Positions 23,100-32,404 of a DNA stretch of 47,173 nucleotides are shown piece by piece; positions within the stretch are counted from its first letter, which is position 1, and every line of letters starts with the position of its first letter. Origin of the DNA: a virus; the IMG/VR virus record IMGVR_UViG_3300025652_000129, positions 1 to 47,173 of that record, one strand, 5' to 3'. Below the pieces are notes generated by a model, which saw only the letters and a program-made list of their open reading frames with translations, had not been told where the DNA came from and searched no databases. Made by a program: the position numbers and the translations under genes.

Positions 23100-23107
23100 T
23101 TAGCCTC

Positions 23108-23950
23108 CTAGTTTTGTATTAGTTCTTCAAATGAAATATTAGATTGTTGTATGAATGGATTTCCATTTTCAGCTACACCAACTCTAGTGTAGGTGTCTGT
23201 TACATCATCGTAGTAAACCCCTGGATTAACATCTTTTTTAAGATTACCTTTTCGATATAATTTTTTAGCTCTTGGTAGTTGTATATTTATATTTGCAGCT
23301 TTTAATTTATCATAGTCACTTAATTCAAAGTTTGATCTATTTTTAGCAGTAGGCATATCTTTCATGTCACCTGATTTAACCATAGTCTCCGCATAACTAA
23401 ATACTTTTTCTTCTGGTGAATCTGTTTTTAAAAATGGTTGTTTAGAATAAGTAGAGTCAATAAATTCTTTCATTTTAGAATCTATCCTTGCATTATATTC
23501 TTCTGTAGTTTCCATATCTAGTTGTGGTCCTACAGATGCTGTGGCTTGTGTTCTTACTTTTTTAAGATTATCCACACCTAATGTATCAATAGCCTTGGCT
23601 CTTAGTGCTAGGTTTTCACTTCTTTGTGATCTTCTGTTTTTAATCATGTCTTTTATTGGTTCTTTCGCTGCAGCACCTGCTGTTGCTAAAGCCCCTGATA
23701 GACCTTTACCTTGAGGTGTTCGAGATAATAAATCAGGTCCAAACTGTAATAAAAAATCTGTTACCGGATCACCCATGTCTTGTCCACCACCTCTAACTAA
23801 AGAAATAAAATCTGTAATGTCTTGTTCTCCAACGTTTAATGCAGGGTTAGTAGATCCTACATTATAATTACTTCTGTCCACAATACCAGTCATAACACCT
23901 TCGCCGACGTTACCACCTTTTCTAAACATAGGTCTTCTTAAAGTTTTCAT
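23108..23950 (-). CDS. Internal virion-type protein
   Basis: The 280-residue protein starts with RRPMFRKGGNVGEGVMTGI (5-23), a phrase I recall from structural proteins of marine phages, and continues with a helical, charged body (for example KDMIKNRRSQRSENLALRAK). The C-terminus has GVYYDDVTDTYTRVGV. It stands 8 bases upstream of the giant virion-type gene and 2 bases downstream of the next. A role in the ejection apparatus is inferred from order and motif. Confidence 0.6.
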   Translation of the reverse strand: MKTLRRPMFRKGGNVGEGVMTGIVDRSNYNVGSTNPALNVGEQDITDFISLVRGGGQDMGDPVTDFLLQFGPDLLSRTPQGKGLSGALATAGAAAKEPIKDMIKNRRSQRSENLALRAKAIDTLGVDNLKKVRTQATASVGPQLDMETTEEYNARIDSKMKEFIDSTYSKQPFLKTDSPEEKVFSYAETMVKSGDMKDMPTAKNRSNFELSDYDKLKAANINIQLPRAKKLYRKGNLKKDVNPGVYYDDVTDTYTRVGVAENGNPFIQQSNISFEELIQN

Positions 23951-23952
23951 AT

Positions 23953-24780
23953 TTATGCTTGCGTAGGATTTCTACCAAATCCAAAACCTCTATAGATACC
24001 AGCTAACGTTGCTCCGGTTCCTAAAGCTTGCTGGAATATTCCAGGTGTTGGAGTAAAGGTTTGTTGTGTTTGTCCTGGGTATCCTGCTATTAAACTAGTT
24101 ACCCCTGAACCATATTGATTAGCTGCATTTAAAGGTTGCATTAATTGTTGTTGTAATAATTGTTGTTGAGCTGTTAAATTTGCTTGATTCTGAGCTTGGT
24201 TCTGTGCACCTAAAGTTGAAAGCGCTGCAACGTCTTGTCCTAAGAAATTCTGTTGAGCTGAACCTAGACCTAATTGATTTGCATAATTTTGTTGAGCCAA
24301 TTGATTAGCCATACCAAAACCTTGTTGTAATAAATTTGCTTGGATACCTGATCTATTTCTATCAGAATTAGATTGATACTCTGCTCTTTGTACACCTTCT
24401 CTACCACCACCAAAAGCACCTGCTGCAATCGCTGCTGCTGGTACACCTTGTGCTCCTTTTTGAGCTTGGACATCATATTCTGCAAGTGTTGAATCAATAA
24501 CATCTTGTTGATATGGAGACATGTATGCTTTGTAAGCATTGGGTCCTGTTGAAGCTTGGGCAGCATCTAAAAATTTTTGATAACCACCTATACCTTTTTG
24601 TGCTAAAGCTTGTGCATCTTTTTGTAATTGGTCTTGACCAGCTACAAATTGTGGACCAAATATTTTAGAAAGATCTGCACCGGCGTATCCACCAACTGCT
24701 TTAGACAACATGTCTAAAAAAGTTTTACCTCCCGCTTCTAAAAACTCTGGTGGTAATATTCTGGATTCTTGAACTGCCAT
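23953..24780 (-). CDS. Internal virion-type protein, Gln/Ala-rich
   Basis: The 275-residue protein has YMSPYQQDVIDSTLAEY (85-101) then a Gly/Ala-rich run with AFGGGREGVQRAEY, and a long Gln/Asn-rich helical segment (ANQLAQQNYANQLGLGSAQQ). The ending is GTGATLAGIYRGFGFGRN. This composition is typical of DNA-transfer or internal core proteins. It overlaps the next upstream gene by one base. Confidence 0.6.
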   Translation of the reverse strand: MAVQESRILPPEFLEAGGKTFLDMLSKAVGGYAGADLSKIFGPQFVAGQDQLQKDAQALAQKGIGGYQKFLDAAQASTGPNAYKAYMSPYQQDVIDSTLAEYDVQAQKGAQGVPAAAIAAGAFGGGREGVQRAEYQSNSDRNRSGIQANLLQQGFGMANQLAQQNYANQLGLGSAQQNFLGQDVAALSTLGAQNQAQNQANLTAQQQLLQQQLMQPLNAANQYGSGVTSLIAGYPGQTQQTFTPTPGIFQQALGTGATLAGIYRGFGFGRNPTQA

Positions 24781-25577
24781 TATGCTACTCTCGATTCTAA
24801 TTTTTTCATGGTGTCATACATAACTTGAGCACCTTTTTCTATATCTCCACCACCTGCTGCTTTTACAGCATCGGCAGTATATACAAATTCATTGTTTGAT
24901 AACATCGCTGGAATGTCATCTGCCTTTTCTTTTATACCAACAGGAGGAATAAATCCACCTGTTTCTCTAAGATCTAATTCTTTAACACCTTGAGGATTTA
25001 TATTAATTGGTAAGCCTTCAATACCTGACGCCATTTCTACTTTGTCACCAAAAGCATAACCAATACGTCCACCATCAGCATAACCACCTTGACCTGATGT
25101 ATATTCAGAAGTATCTCTTTCAACACTTTCTGCTATTTGATCTGCACTGTAACCTAAATTTTGATAATAAGATGATAAGTATTGTCTTAGGGACCCAACA
25201 TCTCTAGTTGCAGCTTCTTGCTCTTCTGCACTCAATGCAGCTAATGCTCCTAATGCAGAACCACCCGCAAACACTTTACCAAAATTTCCTAAAGCTGAAC
25301 CTTTTCCACCAGTTGCCAATGCTTCACCTAAAGCTGTTCCTTTTAATGAACTCATAATCCCTGAAAAACCACCGGCATTATTAAACACTCCACCTAAAGT
25401 GCTAGCACCTCCTGGTATTAATGCAGGTGCAAAGTAAAGCATAGCAGCTTTACCTATAGGACTTTTAGCAACTTTTTTAACACCTTTAACTACACCAGAT
25501 ACAGCTTTTTTAATGCCTTTGAAGATACTTCCTAATCCGTATTGTTCTCTAGGTACTTGCATTCTTGATATTGTCAT
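24780..25577 (-). CDS. Virion-type protein with DDIPAMLSNNEF motif
   Basis: The 265-residue protein has a basic N-terminus (IFKGIKKAVSGVVKGVKKVA), a Gly/Ala-rich middle, then YADGGRIGYAFGDK and a C-terminal module ADDIPAMLSNNEFVYTADAV followed by KAAGGGDIEKGAQVM. That last module recurs at C-termini of phage internal or tail-associated proteins and may be an assembly signal. No ribosome site is evident ahead of its ATG. The gene begins the internal virion block and may be read from the weak promoter at 25631-25659. Confidence 0.6.
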   Translation of the reverse strand: MTISRMQVPREQYGLGSIFKGIKKAVSGVVKGVKKVAKSPIGKAAMLYFAPALIPGGASTLGGVFNNAGGFSGIMSSLKGTALGEALATGGKGSALGNFGKVFAGGSALGALAALSAEEQEAATRDVGSLRQYLSSYYQNLGYSADQIAESVERDTSEYTSGQGGYADGGRIGYAFGDKVEMASGIEGLPININPQGVKELDLRETGGFIPPVGIKEKADDIPAMLSNNEFVYTADAVKAAGGGDIEKGAQVMYDTMKKLESRVA

Positions 25578-25630
25578 AATTTAAATATATTTGCATTGTT
25601 GAGCAGGCACAGACGTCCTGAAAATACTAT

Positions 25631-25659
25631 ACTTTATTTGATTTTTTTATCTTCGTCAA
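25631..25659 (-). promoter_or_regulatory. Weak candidate promoter
   Basis: TTGACG (25659-25654) and TAAAGT (25636-25631) are 17 bases apart on the minus strand, inside the end of the glycosyltransferase gene. It would give a leader of about 47 bases ahead of the ATG at 25577. Confidence 0.3.
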
Positions 25660-26524
25660 GAGGTTTGGCATGTTTTGCAGGCCTATGACCTTGATATAAA
25701 TCATCATAAAATCGACCACAATACTGAAACTCTCCAACATGTGTTATTACATCCATAACATAGATATGAACCTTACCACCCATATCACCCCACCTTTGAC
25801 AGAATCCAAAGTCTTCTCCAAAATAACGTTTTGTTTCAGGGTCATGAATAGTATCAAAAAGATTATACATATTATCTTTTTTCTCTTCTTTACCATTAAT
25901 GTAAGTAGGTTGAAATATTTCTAGCTCAGGGTAATGTCTAATCATACCCTCTAATACTTTTCTTTTAATTAACATACATCCTGTAGGAGCATGTGTCACT
26001 TCTATAATACCTTTGTCAGCTATTATGTTAGCATTGTCTTTTACTTTAATTGGGTAAGTATAACCAGCTCTAACTAAATCGTCAGCTGAAGTAATAGCAT
26101 CTTCTTTAGTATTTAGTCTTCTCCAAATTTTATCCCAATCTATCATCTTCATAGGATAAGGACATGCAATAACATCTTGATCTGCCTCTAACATTTTTTC
26201 AATAGTAGAGAACTGAAAGTCAATGTCTGAGTCTATAAATAATAAATGAGTGTAATTATCTTCATGGTTTAACATTTCAGATACACATAAATTCCTACCT
26301 TGTGTAACCAATGATGATTTCAGTAATGTAAAACTAACCTGTATTTTTTTCTGTATACACTGTTGTTGAAATTTTAAAACTGATTGAGTGTAATGCATAG
26401 ATGTATCACTATGACAAGGTGTACATACCATTATCTTATGTGGAGAAACATTACCTACATGTATTTCTGTTACTTCCTCTTCTGGTTTATTAAACCAGAT
26501 AGGTTTATTAGGACTTTGCACCAA
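25634..26524 (-). CDS. GT-A fold glycosyltransferase
   Basis: The 296-residue protein has IMVCTPCHSDTS (31-42), QGRNLCVSEML, the DxD motif LFIDSDIDF (D98, D100), VIACPYPMK, APTGCMLIKRKV and YFGEDFGFCQRWGDMGG. It is a longer paralog of the protein at 13176-13886. The DxD and GEDxxF elements support a metal-dependent sugar transferase. Its gene overlaps the GT-B gene upstream by 17 bases, so two glycosyltransferases are translated together in the structural region. The target could be a virion protein or a host polysaccharide. Confidence 0.8.
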   Translation of the reverse strand: MVQSPNKPIWFNKPEEEVTEIHVGNVSPHKIMVCTPCHSDTSMHYTQSVLKFQQQCIQKKIQVSFTLLKSSLVTQGRNLCVSEMLNHEDNYTHLLFIDSDIDFQFSTIEKMLEADQDVIACPYPMKMIDWDKIWRRLNTKEDAITSADDLVRAGYTYPIKVKDNANIIADKGIIEVTHAPTGCMLIKRKVLEGMIRHYPELEIFQPTYINGKEEKKDNMYNLFDTIHDPETKRYFGEDFGFCQRWGDMGGKVHIYVMDVITHVGEFQYCGRFYDDLYQGHRPAKHAKPLDEDKKIK

Positions 26525-27452
26525 TCGCTCCTTTTAAAAATCTTTCCCATGCGGCTGCTTGTTTATTCCAACTGTAATAAACATGAGCATAATGAGATTG
26601 CGATTCCATATGATTATGTATATGTGGATTATGTAAAGTTTTTGCTGCAGCTTCTATTCCATAACCAAATTTTTCTGCTAGCCTTCTGTGATTATCATCA
26701 TAAACAATATACATTGGAAACTCTGCACCTGTTTCATATAAAGCTCCATAATTAGTTGTTATACAATATAGTCCACCAGCCATAGCTTCTAGTAAAGATA
26801 TACAAGATGTCTCTTCAAAAATACTAGGGTAGACATACATATTATATTTATGCATGTTTGATTTAATGTAGTCATTAGATTTATAACCTATGTAATTTAC
26901 GTTAGGTAAATCTTCAGCTTGTTTATATAATTCTGTATAGTTATGATCATTCTCTTCATAAAATCTTTTTCCATATACTTCTGTAGAAGAATAAACATCT
27001 AAACTAATCAAAGGATTTTTTACCAACTGCATTGCACCTAGTAATACAGATAGACCTCTCCAAGGTGTGTTCTGGTGAATAATTTTTATAGGCTGTCCTT
27101 CTTCATAAGGTGCAGCTTTTGGTATTGTGTCTATACCATTTTTAATAACTACACATTTTTCTGTAGGAATACCAAACATCATTCTAAATTTTTCAAAGTT
27201 CCAATGTGAATTAAATACATACCAATCATATTTATGATGGTTGCTTTTGTTTTTAAACCATGGTGCAAGATTCGGTTGATCGTATGAATTCTTTTGCCAA
27301 AGTATATTTACTTTAGTAGGATGTAACGGAATTTTTTCAGGTACAGATGTTGTAATCTGAACTTGATCTAATAATTCTTTGTCAACGTATTTTTCTAAAT
27401 AACTAAATTGTAACTCTGTTCCACCTTTAGGTAGTTGGTTTCTTATTATCAT
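26508..27452 (-). CDS. GT-B glycosyltransferase, family 4-like
   Basis: The 314-residue protein begins IIRNQLPKGGTELQF, the glycine-rich N-terminal loop of GT-B enzymes. The C-terminal half has VVIKNGIDTIP (101-111), IIHQNTPWRGLSVLLGAM, VYPSIFEETSCISLLEAMAG (E214 and E222 form the E-x7-E motif) and a helical end. This is the classic GT4 retaining transferase layout, somewhat short because the linker is compact. It overlaps small genes on either side. It may build a glycan together with the GT-A partner at 25634-26524. Confidence 0.8.
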   Translation of the reverse strand: MIIRNQLPKGGTELQFSYLEKYVDKELLDQVQITTSVPEKIPLHPTKVNILWQKNSYDQPNLAPWFKNKSNHHKYDWYVFNSHWNFEKFRMMFGIPTEKCVVIKNGIDTIPKAAPYEEGQPIKIIHQNTPWRGLSVLLGAMQLVKNPLISLDVYSSTEVYGKRFYEENDHNYTELYKQAEDLPNVNYIGYKSNDYIKSNMHKYNMYVYPSIFEETSCISLLEAMAGGLYCITTNYGALYETGAEFPMYIVYDDNHRRLAEKFGYGIEAAAKTLHNPHIHNHMESQSHYAHVYYSWNKQAAAWERFLKGAIGAKS

Positions 27453-27651
27453 TCATTGCTTTCTGTAAGAGGTTTAATCCTTTCGGTGACACTACTACTG
27501 TAAGATCTTGTGCAATATGTTCTGCTACTGTTTCAGTATTAGGGTCAGCTATATCAGCTTCTTTCTCGGTTTCGTCTTTATATACTTTATTCGTTCTAGT
27601 ATTTCTTAGAACTACTGTTGTTGTACAATCAATTTTTAATATATTATCCAT
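27427..27651 (-). CDS. Small hypothetical protein
   Basis: A 74-residue acidic protein (KIDCTTTVVLRNTRTNKVYK, EKEADIADPNTETVAEHIAQ). It has a beta start and a helical end (GLNLLQKAMNDNKKPTT). It overlaps the GT-B gene by 26 bases and the upstream gene by 8. Such short proteins beside tail genes are common in this type of phage; function unknown. Confidence 0.6.
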   Translation of the reverse strand: MDNILKIDCTTTVVLRNTRTNKVYKDETEKEADIADPNTETVAEHIAQDLTVVVSPKGLNLLQKAMNDNKKPTT

Positions 27652-27985
27652 TCTGTTGTGACCTATCTATTAAAGCATAACCAACTACTACTTCAAGTTT
27701 ATTAGCGGTTTCTGCTTGAACTTTTATAGCATCTCCTGCTTCTAAATTCAACCCCTGTTCGGTGGCATTTACTGTACTTGTAGCAGGTATATCTTTTCTA
27801 AAAAACTCTATATCTGTAGTGGCAGAAGAATCTCTTAAATCACAATTAGCTAATACAGCCCCTGTACTATTATTAGATATATATACAGATTTTATAATAG
27901 CAATAGCTGAAGTAGTTATAGTTAAAACAGTTGTCATAGCTGTATCAGTTAATATTTTACTAGCGTTTTTATATTGTATTGTCAT
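27644..27985 (-). CDS. Small beta-rich structural-type protein
   Basis: A 113-residue Thr/Ala-rich protein: MTTVLTITTSAIAIIKSVYI, then NNSTGAVLANCDLRDSS, EQGLNLEAGDAIKVQAETAN and EVVVGYALID. The pattern resembles small head or tail surface proteins with an immunoglobulin-like beta sandwich. It is encoded within the structural region and overlaps its upstream gene by 4 bases (ATGA). A virion role is inferred. Confidence 0.6.
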   Translation of the reverse strand: MTIQYKNASKILTDTAMTTVLTITTSAIAIIKSVYISNNSTGAVLANCDLRDSSATTDIEFFRKDIPATSTVNATEQGLNLEAGDAIKVQAETANKLEVVVGYALIDRSQQNG

Positions 27986-28146
27986 GATAAGAAATAATTA
28001 TATGTATCCTGTTCTTCTTTCAAGTCATTTTGAAAAGCAAAATTTAATTCATTTTTAATAGTATCTAATGATTGAAGAATTTGTCTTAAATTTTCAACCT
28101 CGTATTGTTCTTTTGGTTCAGGTATGTAAGCAGTTATCTTAGCCAT
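27982..28146 (-). CDS. Small protein, 54 residues
   Basis: ATG at 28146 to TGA at 27982 encodes MAKITAYIPEPKEQYEVENL followed by RQILQSLDTIKNELNFAFQN and an acidic end. Its ATG overlaps the upstream stop by one base and its stop overlaps the downstream ATG, filling the gap between two structural genes exactly. The helical, charged sequence looks genuine. No function is recognised. Confidence 0.65.
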   Translation of the reverse strand: MAKITAYIPEPKEQYEVENLRQILQSLDTIKNELNFAFQNDLKEEQDTYNYFLS

Positions 28147-29057
28147 TACGAAAACATTGTGCCAGATGAAAGCATAGCTTCATTTTTCTTTTCTTCTAAT
28201 TCTTGTAATCTTTGATTTTGTTCTTCACTATTCATACCCAATTCTTTACCAGTTTTTAAAGTGTTGTATTCTCTATTTTCAAAATTAGATAATTTTGCCA
28301 TTAGGTTCTCTATAGAGCCAACTTGATCTTTCACTGGATCTTCTAAATTAGGAGCAAGTGGTTCTATAAATTGCCTGTTATAATTATTAGGTGCTACTCC
28401 CATTGGTAGAGAAGAATTTATATTAGGTTGTGCTAATGTTTGTATACCTTCAAACTGTAATTCAGGTAGATTACTAAAATCAAGAAATTGTTGCGTATTT
28501 TGCGCTGGAGTATTAGGAACAATTCCTAAACCTCTTTGTAAACCTGCAAGTCTTTCATCTAAGTCAGTCATGGTATAATCTCCATCTTCGTATTTTGTAT
28601 CTAAAGTATTTTGTATTGTGTTAATTCTACCAAGATTAATTCTTTGTTGTTTAGCATTTTCATATTCTTCTTGAGTATCATAACCCGTAAAATCTTTTCT
28701 AAATTTACCAAGTGCTTTACCTATACCCTCGTTAAAAAGAAAACTTGATCCAGGCACGGCAAAGCCAAATAATGTTTTAACTAAATTACTTAAACCACTA
28801 CCTCTAGGGTTAGGATTGAAAGGGCTAAATTTTTTACCTGTCTGATTAGCTCTTATGAAATTATTATTATTTAAAGTTTGTATAAAATCTCTTTCTGATC
28901 CGCCATAATTAACATCGGGACCACTATCATATGAAGGTCCTCCTACACTTCCAACAGCCTTACCTGCTTCAGCACTGCCTGGTGCTCCACTTCCACCTTG
29001 ATATGTGTCTGTTACTTCTCCTCCGCCAATATAATTTATTCTCTTATCTATCGCCAT
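28146..29057 (-). CDS. Structural-region hypothetical protein
   Basis: The 303-residue protein starts MAIDKRINYIGGGEVTDTYQ with a Gly/Ser-rich N-terminus, has FIRANQTGKKFSPFNPNPRG and a moderately hydrophobic segment LVKTLFGFAVPGSSFLFNEG, and ends with a coiled helix (LGMNSEEQNQRLQELEEKKN). It sits between the neck-type gene (29057) and several small genes and resembles accessory virion proteins. No enzymatic motif is visible. Confidence 0.6.
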   Translation of the reverse strand: MAIDKRINYIGGGEVTDTYQGGSGAPGSAEAGKAVGSVGGPSYDSGPDVNYGGSERDFIQTLNNNNFIRANQTGKKFSPFNPNPRGSGLSNLVKTLFGFAVPGSSFLFNEGIGKALGKFRKDFTGYDTQEEYENAKQQRINLGRINTIQNTLDTKYEDGDYTMTDLDERLAGLQRGLGIVPNTPAQNTQQFLDFSNLPELQFEGIQTLAQPNINSSLPMGVAPNNYNRQFIEPLAPNLEDPVKDQVGSIENLMAKLSNFENREYNTLKTGKELGMNSEEQNQRLQELEEKKNEAMLSSGTMFS

Positions 29058-31000
29058 TATCTTCTTCCATCTGGTTTAGCGTCAAGCCTTAATGTACCAT
29101 AACGCCATGTTTCACCCACAGCATCATTTTCTATTTTGAGTGCTACTAATCTCGCTCTTGCTCGTGTATCTACTTTATCAGTTGTTGAGGTAACTGTAAA
29201 GGGTCCAAGTGAAGAACTAGCTGCTGTGTTATTAGGGTAATCATTTAGTAACAAAGTAATTTTTGAATTGCCTTCTAATAATTGAAAGTCAGGTATAAAT
29301 CTTTTAACTGACATAATAAACTCACCATCTCCTCTAAAATCTGCAACACCCGTTTGCATTCCTAAACCACTAGATCTGTTAGCTATGTCATAATCCCCCG
29401 ATTGAATAAAAGCATCAATAGAAGTAGTACCTGAACTGTTAACCTGATCGGTCCCTGTTTCTTGAGCATAGTAAGTTGATGCTCCATAGGTTGCTGTAAT
29501 TCCTTGTATTGGAAAATTAGGTAAAGCTGTTTTATTATAATCAGTAGCATAAGGAAGTTCAAATACCCCTTGATCTAGATAACTACTTCTTGCAAGAGAA
29601 CTTGTAGTCCACACATTCTCAGCGTAATTATAAGTTACACATCTATCTATTTGAGAAGAACCAAATTTAGGGTAGAACCAATTAATTTCATTGTATAAAG
29701 TATTATGCTCTGCATAAACAAGAGGGCCTGAAGCATAATTAATTCCAAGATGATCTCCACCTGTTGTAAATACAAAATCTTCTACCAAACATGGTAAATA
29801 TTTTACTGTACCATCAAATTTAAAAAAACCTCCTTCACCTGACATCCAGTATACTTCACCATTAGAATAACTTAATGCATTTTGTCCAATACACCCACAG
29901 TTAGTTCCAACTTGTCTTACAGAAAAAGTAAATGGTGGTCCTACATATTGAATTACATAAGCAGCCAGATCTGTTAAAACTAAAGTGTAGTCTTTACCTG
30001 ATACAGCAGCTCTAATCTCATTACCTTTATCTAATAAAAAAGTACCTGCAGTGTTAGTTGCAGTGGGTTGATATGAATTAAAATTTTCTTGATCACTAAA
30101 TCTTATAAACATTGGGTTCTGAGTTGTAGAGCTACCAACAGTTGTTTCAGTTCCAAAATGAAACACATGTCTATCTCTATCTGATACTTGTGTAAGCCTA
30201 GATTTAGTAGGAGCATTAGCCATGATAGCTGCTCTATTTGCTCTTGGTGAAGCTGCACCAGCATTCCAAGTATATGTCTTGCCATTATGAATTGTTGCAA
30301 CTAATATCTGACCAAAGTTATCAAGGCTCCAGAGGCCTGCATCTAAAGTTACGTTACTAGTTGCACTAGCAGTTCCCCATGTACTTGATCCCCATGTAGA
30401 TGTTCCCCAACCTAAACCAGCTGTTTGAAAAGTTGGACCAACAATCTCATAAGGATTAACTGTAGCTGATCCAGTAGCAGTACTAGCACCTGCTGAGTTA
30501 GTAGGCATTGTAATTTGAAAAGTATTGTTTGTTTTGTTTAATACTTCAAAAGTATTATCTGTAAAATCTGCTATTGCATAACCTGAACTTGTAGGAACTG
30601 TTACTGCAGTGAAAGTTATATATCTTCCATCTAGTAATCCATGGCCCGTTTTATTAACTGTTACTGTAGGAGATCCAGCTGTAACAGTAAAAGTACAACC
30701 GGTAATAACATCATCATCTAAAGGACTAATGTCAAAAAATTCTTCGTCATAGTATAAAAATAAACCTTGAGAGGTTCCAATAGCTGCATATTTTTCTCCA
30801 GCTATAGAAGTAAAATCATGTTGTGCCCTTGCTACTCCAGGTAAAGTTTTATTACCTGTGGTTATCTGTGACCAACCACCTATTTTTTCTGGTAAACCAT
30901 ATCTAAATCTAACAAAATCACCGTCAACCCATTGTGATTCACCACCTGAGTCTGTAATTTGTTTATCAAATCCTGGCTTAAAATTAAGTTTTTGTAGCAT
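29057..31000 (-). CDS. Neck/tail structural protein with beta-rich insertion
   Basis: The 647-residue protein begins MLQKLNFKPGFDKQITDSGG and continues with GDFVRFRYGLPEKIGGW, repeated Trp/Gly motifs (WGTSTWGSSTWGTAS) and blade-like phrases (GEVYWMSGEGGFFKFDGTVK, TYNYAENVWTTSSLARSS). Many short beta repeats suggest a beta-propeller, as in phage stabilisation or tail-hub proteins. Near 110-180 an inserted domain has VNKTGHGLLDGRYITF and NNTFQITMPTNSA, a module seen repeatedly in phage structural proteins. The C-terminus ends RLDAKPDGRR. It probably seals or connects the tail. The gene lies directly after the oxygenase block. Confidence 0.65.
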   Translation of the reverse strand: MLQKLNFKPGFDKQITDSGGESQWVDGDFVRFRYGLPEKIGGWSQITTGNKTLPGVARAQHDFTSIAGEKYAAIGTSQGLFLYYDEEFFDISPLDDDVITGCTFTVTAGSPTVTVNKTGHGLLDGRYITFTAVTVPTSSGYAIADFTDNTFEVLNKTNNTFQITMPTNSAGASTATGSATVNPYEIVGPTFQTAGLGWGTSTWGSSTWGTASATSNVTLDAGLWSLDNFGQILVATIHNGKTYTWNAGAASPRANRAAIMANAPTKSRLTQVSDRDRHVFHFGTETTVGSSTTQNPMFIRFSDQENFNSYQPTATNTAGTFLLDKGNEIRAAVSGKDYTLVLTDLAAYVIQYVGPPFTFSVRQVGTNCGCIGQNALSYSNGEVYWMSGEGGFFKFDGTVKYLPCLVEDFVFTTGGDHLGINYASGPLVYAEHNTLYNEINWFYPKFGSSQIDRCVTYNYAENVWTTSSLARSSYLDQGVFELPYATDYNKTALPNFPIQGITATYGASTYYAQETGTDQVNSSGTTSIDAFIQSGDYDIANRSSGLGMQTGVADFRGDGEFIMSVKRFIPDFQLLEGNSKITLLLNDYPNNTAASSSLGPFTVTSTTDKVDTRARARLVALKIENDAVGETWRYGTLRLDAKPDGRR

Positions 31001-31021
31001 ATTAAATAAATATATATGCTT

Positions 31022-31546
31022 TTAAGTAAAAAAGCCATTATCTTTTAGATTAAAACTAATGCCATATTTAGTATTTTTAAATCTATGAATCTTTGCTTCG
31101 TGATCTAAAAAAGAAGAAAATATAGCAAATACACCTTCCTCTGGTTTTACTTTTTCATTAATCGCATCAAAATCTAAAGTTTGATCATGACTATTTAAAT
31201 ATAATACACCCGACCATTCATTCCCTCTATGGTTATGCTTTATAGTTTTGCCTCCACTAGAACAACTAAATCCCCAAGAATCAGCTAAACTGTATGTAGG
31301 AAAATTAATGTTAGAATCTACATAATCGATTAGTGTATTTAAGACACCTAAAAATTCCGGATCATTGTTAAAATGTTTCCAACTAGTCATTTTGTCTATT
31401 ATGTTAGTCTGGTAATTTAAATTACCTTCTTTTTCACATCCCTCTTTAATTTTGTTTATTAAAGATTTAGCATTAATTTTTATTACACCTTGTACAAAAA
31501 AATAATCTATTTTAATTTTTTTTTCTAAATGTTTATGAATAATCAT
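31022..31546 (-). CDS. 2OG-Fe(II) oxygenase-like protein (HxH variant)
   Basis: I begin at ATG 31546, whose ATGA overlaps the previous stop, rather than five codons upstream. In the 174-residue product the double-stranded beta-helix motifs are: SWGFSCSSGGKTIKHNHRGN (H104, H106), WSGVLYLNS, EEGVFAIFSSFLDHEAKI (H149) and KYGISFNL (K160). H-x-H in place of H-x-D is a pattern I associate with the 2OG-FeII_Oxy_5-like subfamily. It likely uses 2-oxoglutarate and O2 to hydroxylate an unknown substrate. It is the last gene of the seven-gene block. Confidence 0.7.
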   Translation of the reverse strand: MIIHKHLEKKIKIDYFFVQGVIKINAKSLINKIKEGCEKEGNLNYQTNIIDKMTSWKHFNNDPEFLGVLNTLIDYVDSNINFPTYSLADSWGFSCSSGGKTIKHNHRGNEWSGVLYLNSHDQTLDFDAINEKVKPEEGVFAIFSSFLDHEAKIHRFKNTKYGISFNLKDNGFFT

Positions 31547-31875
31547 AATACTATATTCCAATCTAACTTAGATATTATTTCTTTAATGTTAATCATTTTT
31601 AAATTATTATCTTTTATATAATTATGTAGCTCTTCTAAATCTATAAGTAAATATTTATCCTTTATTTTAAAAACCATCTTATCTGCTTTTGTTTTTAAAT
31701 GACTTTTTTTACCTACTCCTTCTTTAAAAGAACTTAAATTTCTAGTATCAAACTTGAACACTTGATTACTTTTATTTTTAATAATGCCGGAAACATCCCA
31801 CAACTCTTTTTCTTGCTGTTCTTTTGTAGGGTATGTAACATCTGTTAGATAAGTTTCAATAAAATTAATATTCAT
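31543..31875 (-). CDS. Hypothetical protein within the oxygenase block
   Basis: The 110-residue protein has FIETYLTDVTYPTKEQQEKE, GVGKKSHLKTKADKMVFKIK and YLLIDLEELHNYIKDNNLKM. It contains no H-x-D or distal His pattern and is too short to be an oxygenase fold. It could be a partner or substrate carrier of the neighbouring enzymes. The gene starts 1 base after one oxygenase and is coupled to the next by ATGA, so it is a genuine member of the operon. Confidence 0.6.
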   Translation of the reverse strand: MNINFIETYLTDVTYPTKEQQEKELWDVSGIIKNKSNQVFKFDTRNLSSFKEGVGKKSHLKTKADKMVFKIKDKYLLIDLEELHNYIKDNNLKMINIKEIISKLDWNIVL

Positions 31876-31876
31876 T

Positions 31877-32404
31877 CTATTTAAAAGTAAAAACTATAAC
31901 AACTCTAATATCTTTTTTAGGGTATTTTAAATAATGTTTATAGTCTTCAAAATATAAACCCCTATATTTTTTAGTTTCCACTTGTTTATATATTTTATTA
32001 TCTTTTTCTAAAACCGTACTAGCTTCAGGATTATCAGTGCAATAAACTAATAAAGATTTATGTTTATATTTATGGTCAACATGACTAGCTGTTTTTTCAA
32101 AACCATTATTAAATGATATATTAACAGCGCATCTTAAAATTCTTGTACAATTTATTTTATGTTTCTCAACAAAGTCATATAGTATTTCTAATAGTGCAGT
32201 TGACTCTGAAGAATTTACAACAGGATAACTAGGATCATGTCCTTCTGGTCTTGTCACTGCTGTGTGAACCATGTAAATATGATTATCATTTTCTACAGAG
32301 TTCTCTTGAATATAATAAGGATAATCACTTCCTAGTATAAACTCATCTACATATTTTTTATTTTCTTCAGACATAAAGTTGTCATCTATTATTACTTTAT
32401 TCAT
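31877..32404 (-). CDS. 2OG-Fe(II) oxygenase-like protein
   Basis: The 175-residue protein has RILRCAVNISFNNGF followed by ASHVDHKYKHKSLLVYCTDN (H108, D110), then a distal H157 in DYKHYLKYP and R167 in KKDIRVVIVFTFK, which ends the protein. That is the complete H-x-D ... H ... R set of a 2-oxoglutarate/Fe(II) dioxygenase. The N-terminal 85 residues are helical. It is similar to phage oxygenases whose substrates are unknown. Overlap with the upstream gene is 8 bases. Confidence 0.75.
   Translation of the reverse strand: MNKVIIDDNFMSEENKKYVDEFILGSDYPYYIQENSVENDNHIYMVHTAVTRPEGHDPSYPVVNSSESTALLEILYDFVEKHKINCTRILRCAVNISFNNGFEKTASHVDHKYKHKSLLVYCTDNPEASTVLEKDNKIYKQVETKKYRGLYFEDYKHYLKYPKKDIRVVIVFTFK

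Noticed and set aside
22468-23103. Long plus-strand frame opposite the giant virion gene
   Set aside because: It is antisense to a convincing gene, its Ser/Pro/Ala-rich product reflects reversed Gly/Ala codons, and it has no ribosome site. The same applies to 21472-21921.
25578-25633. Terminator hairpin between glycosyltransferase and virion genes
   Set aside because: Only a 4-bp stem (CAGG/CCTG) around a GACGTC palindrome; no T-tract.
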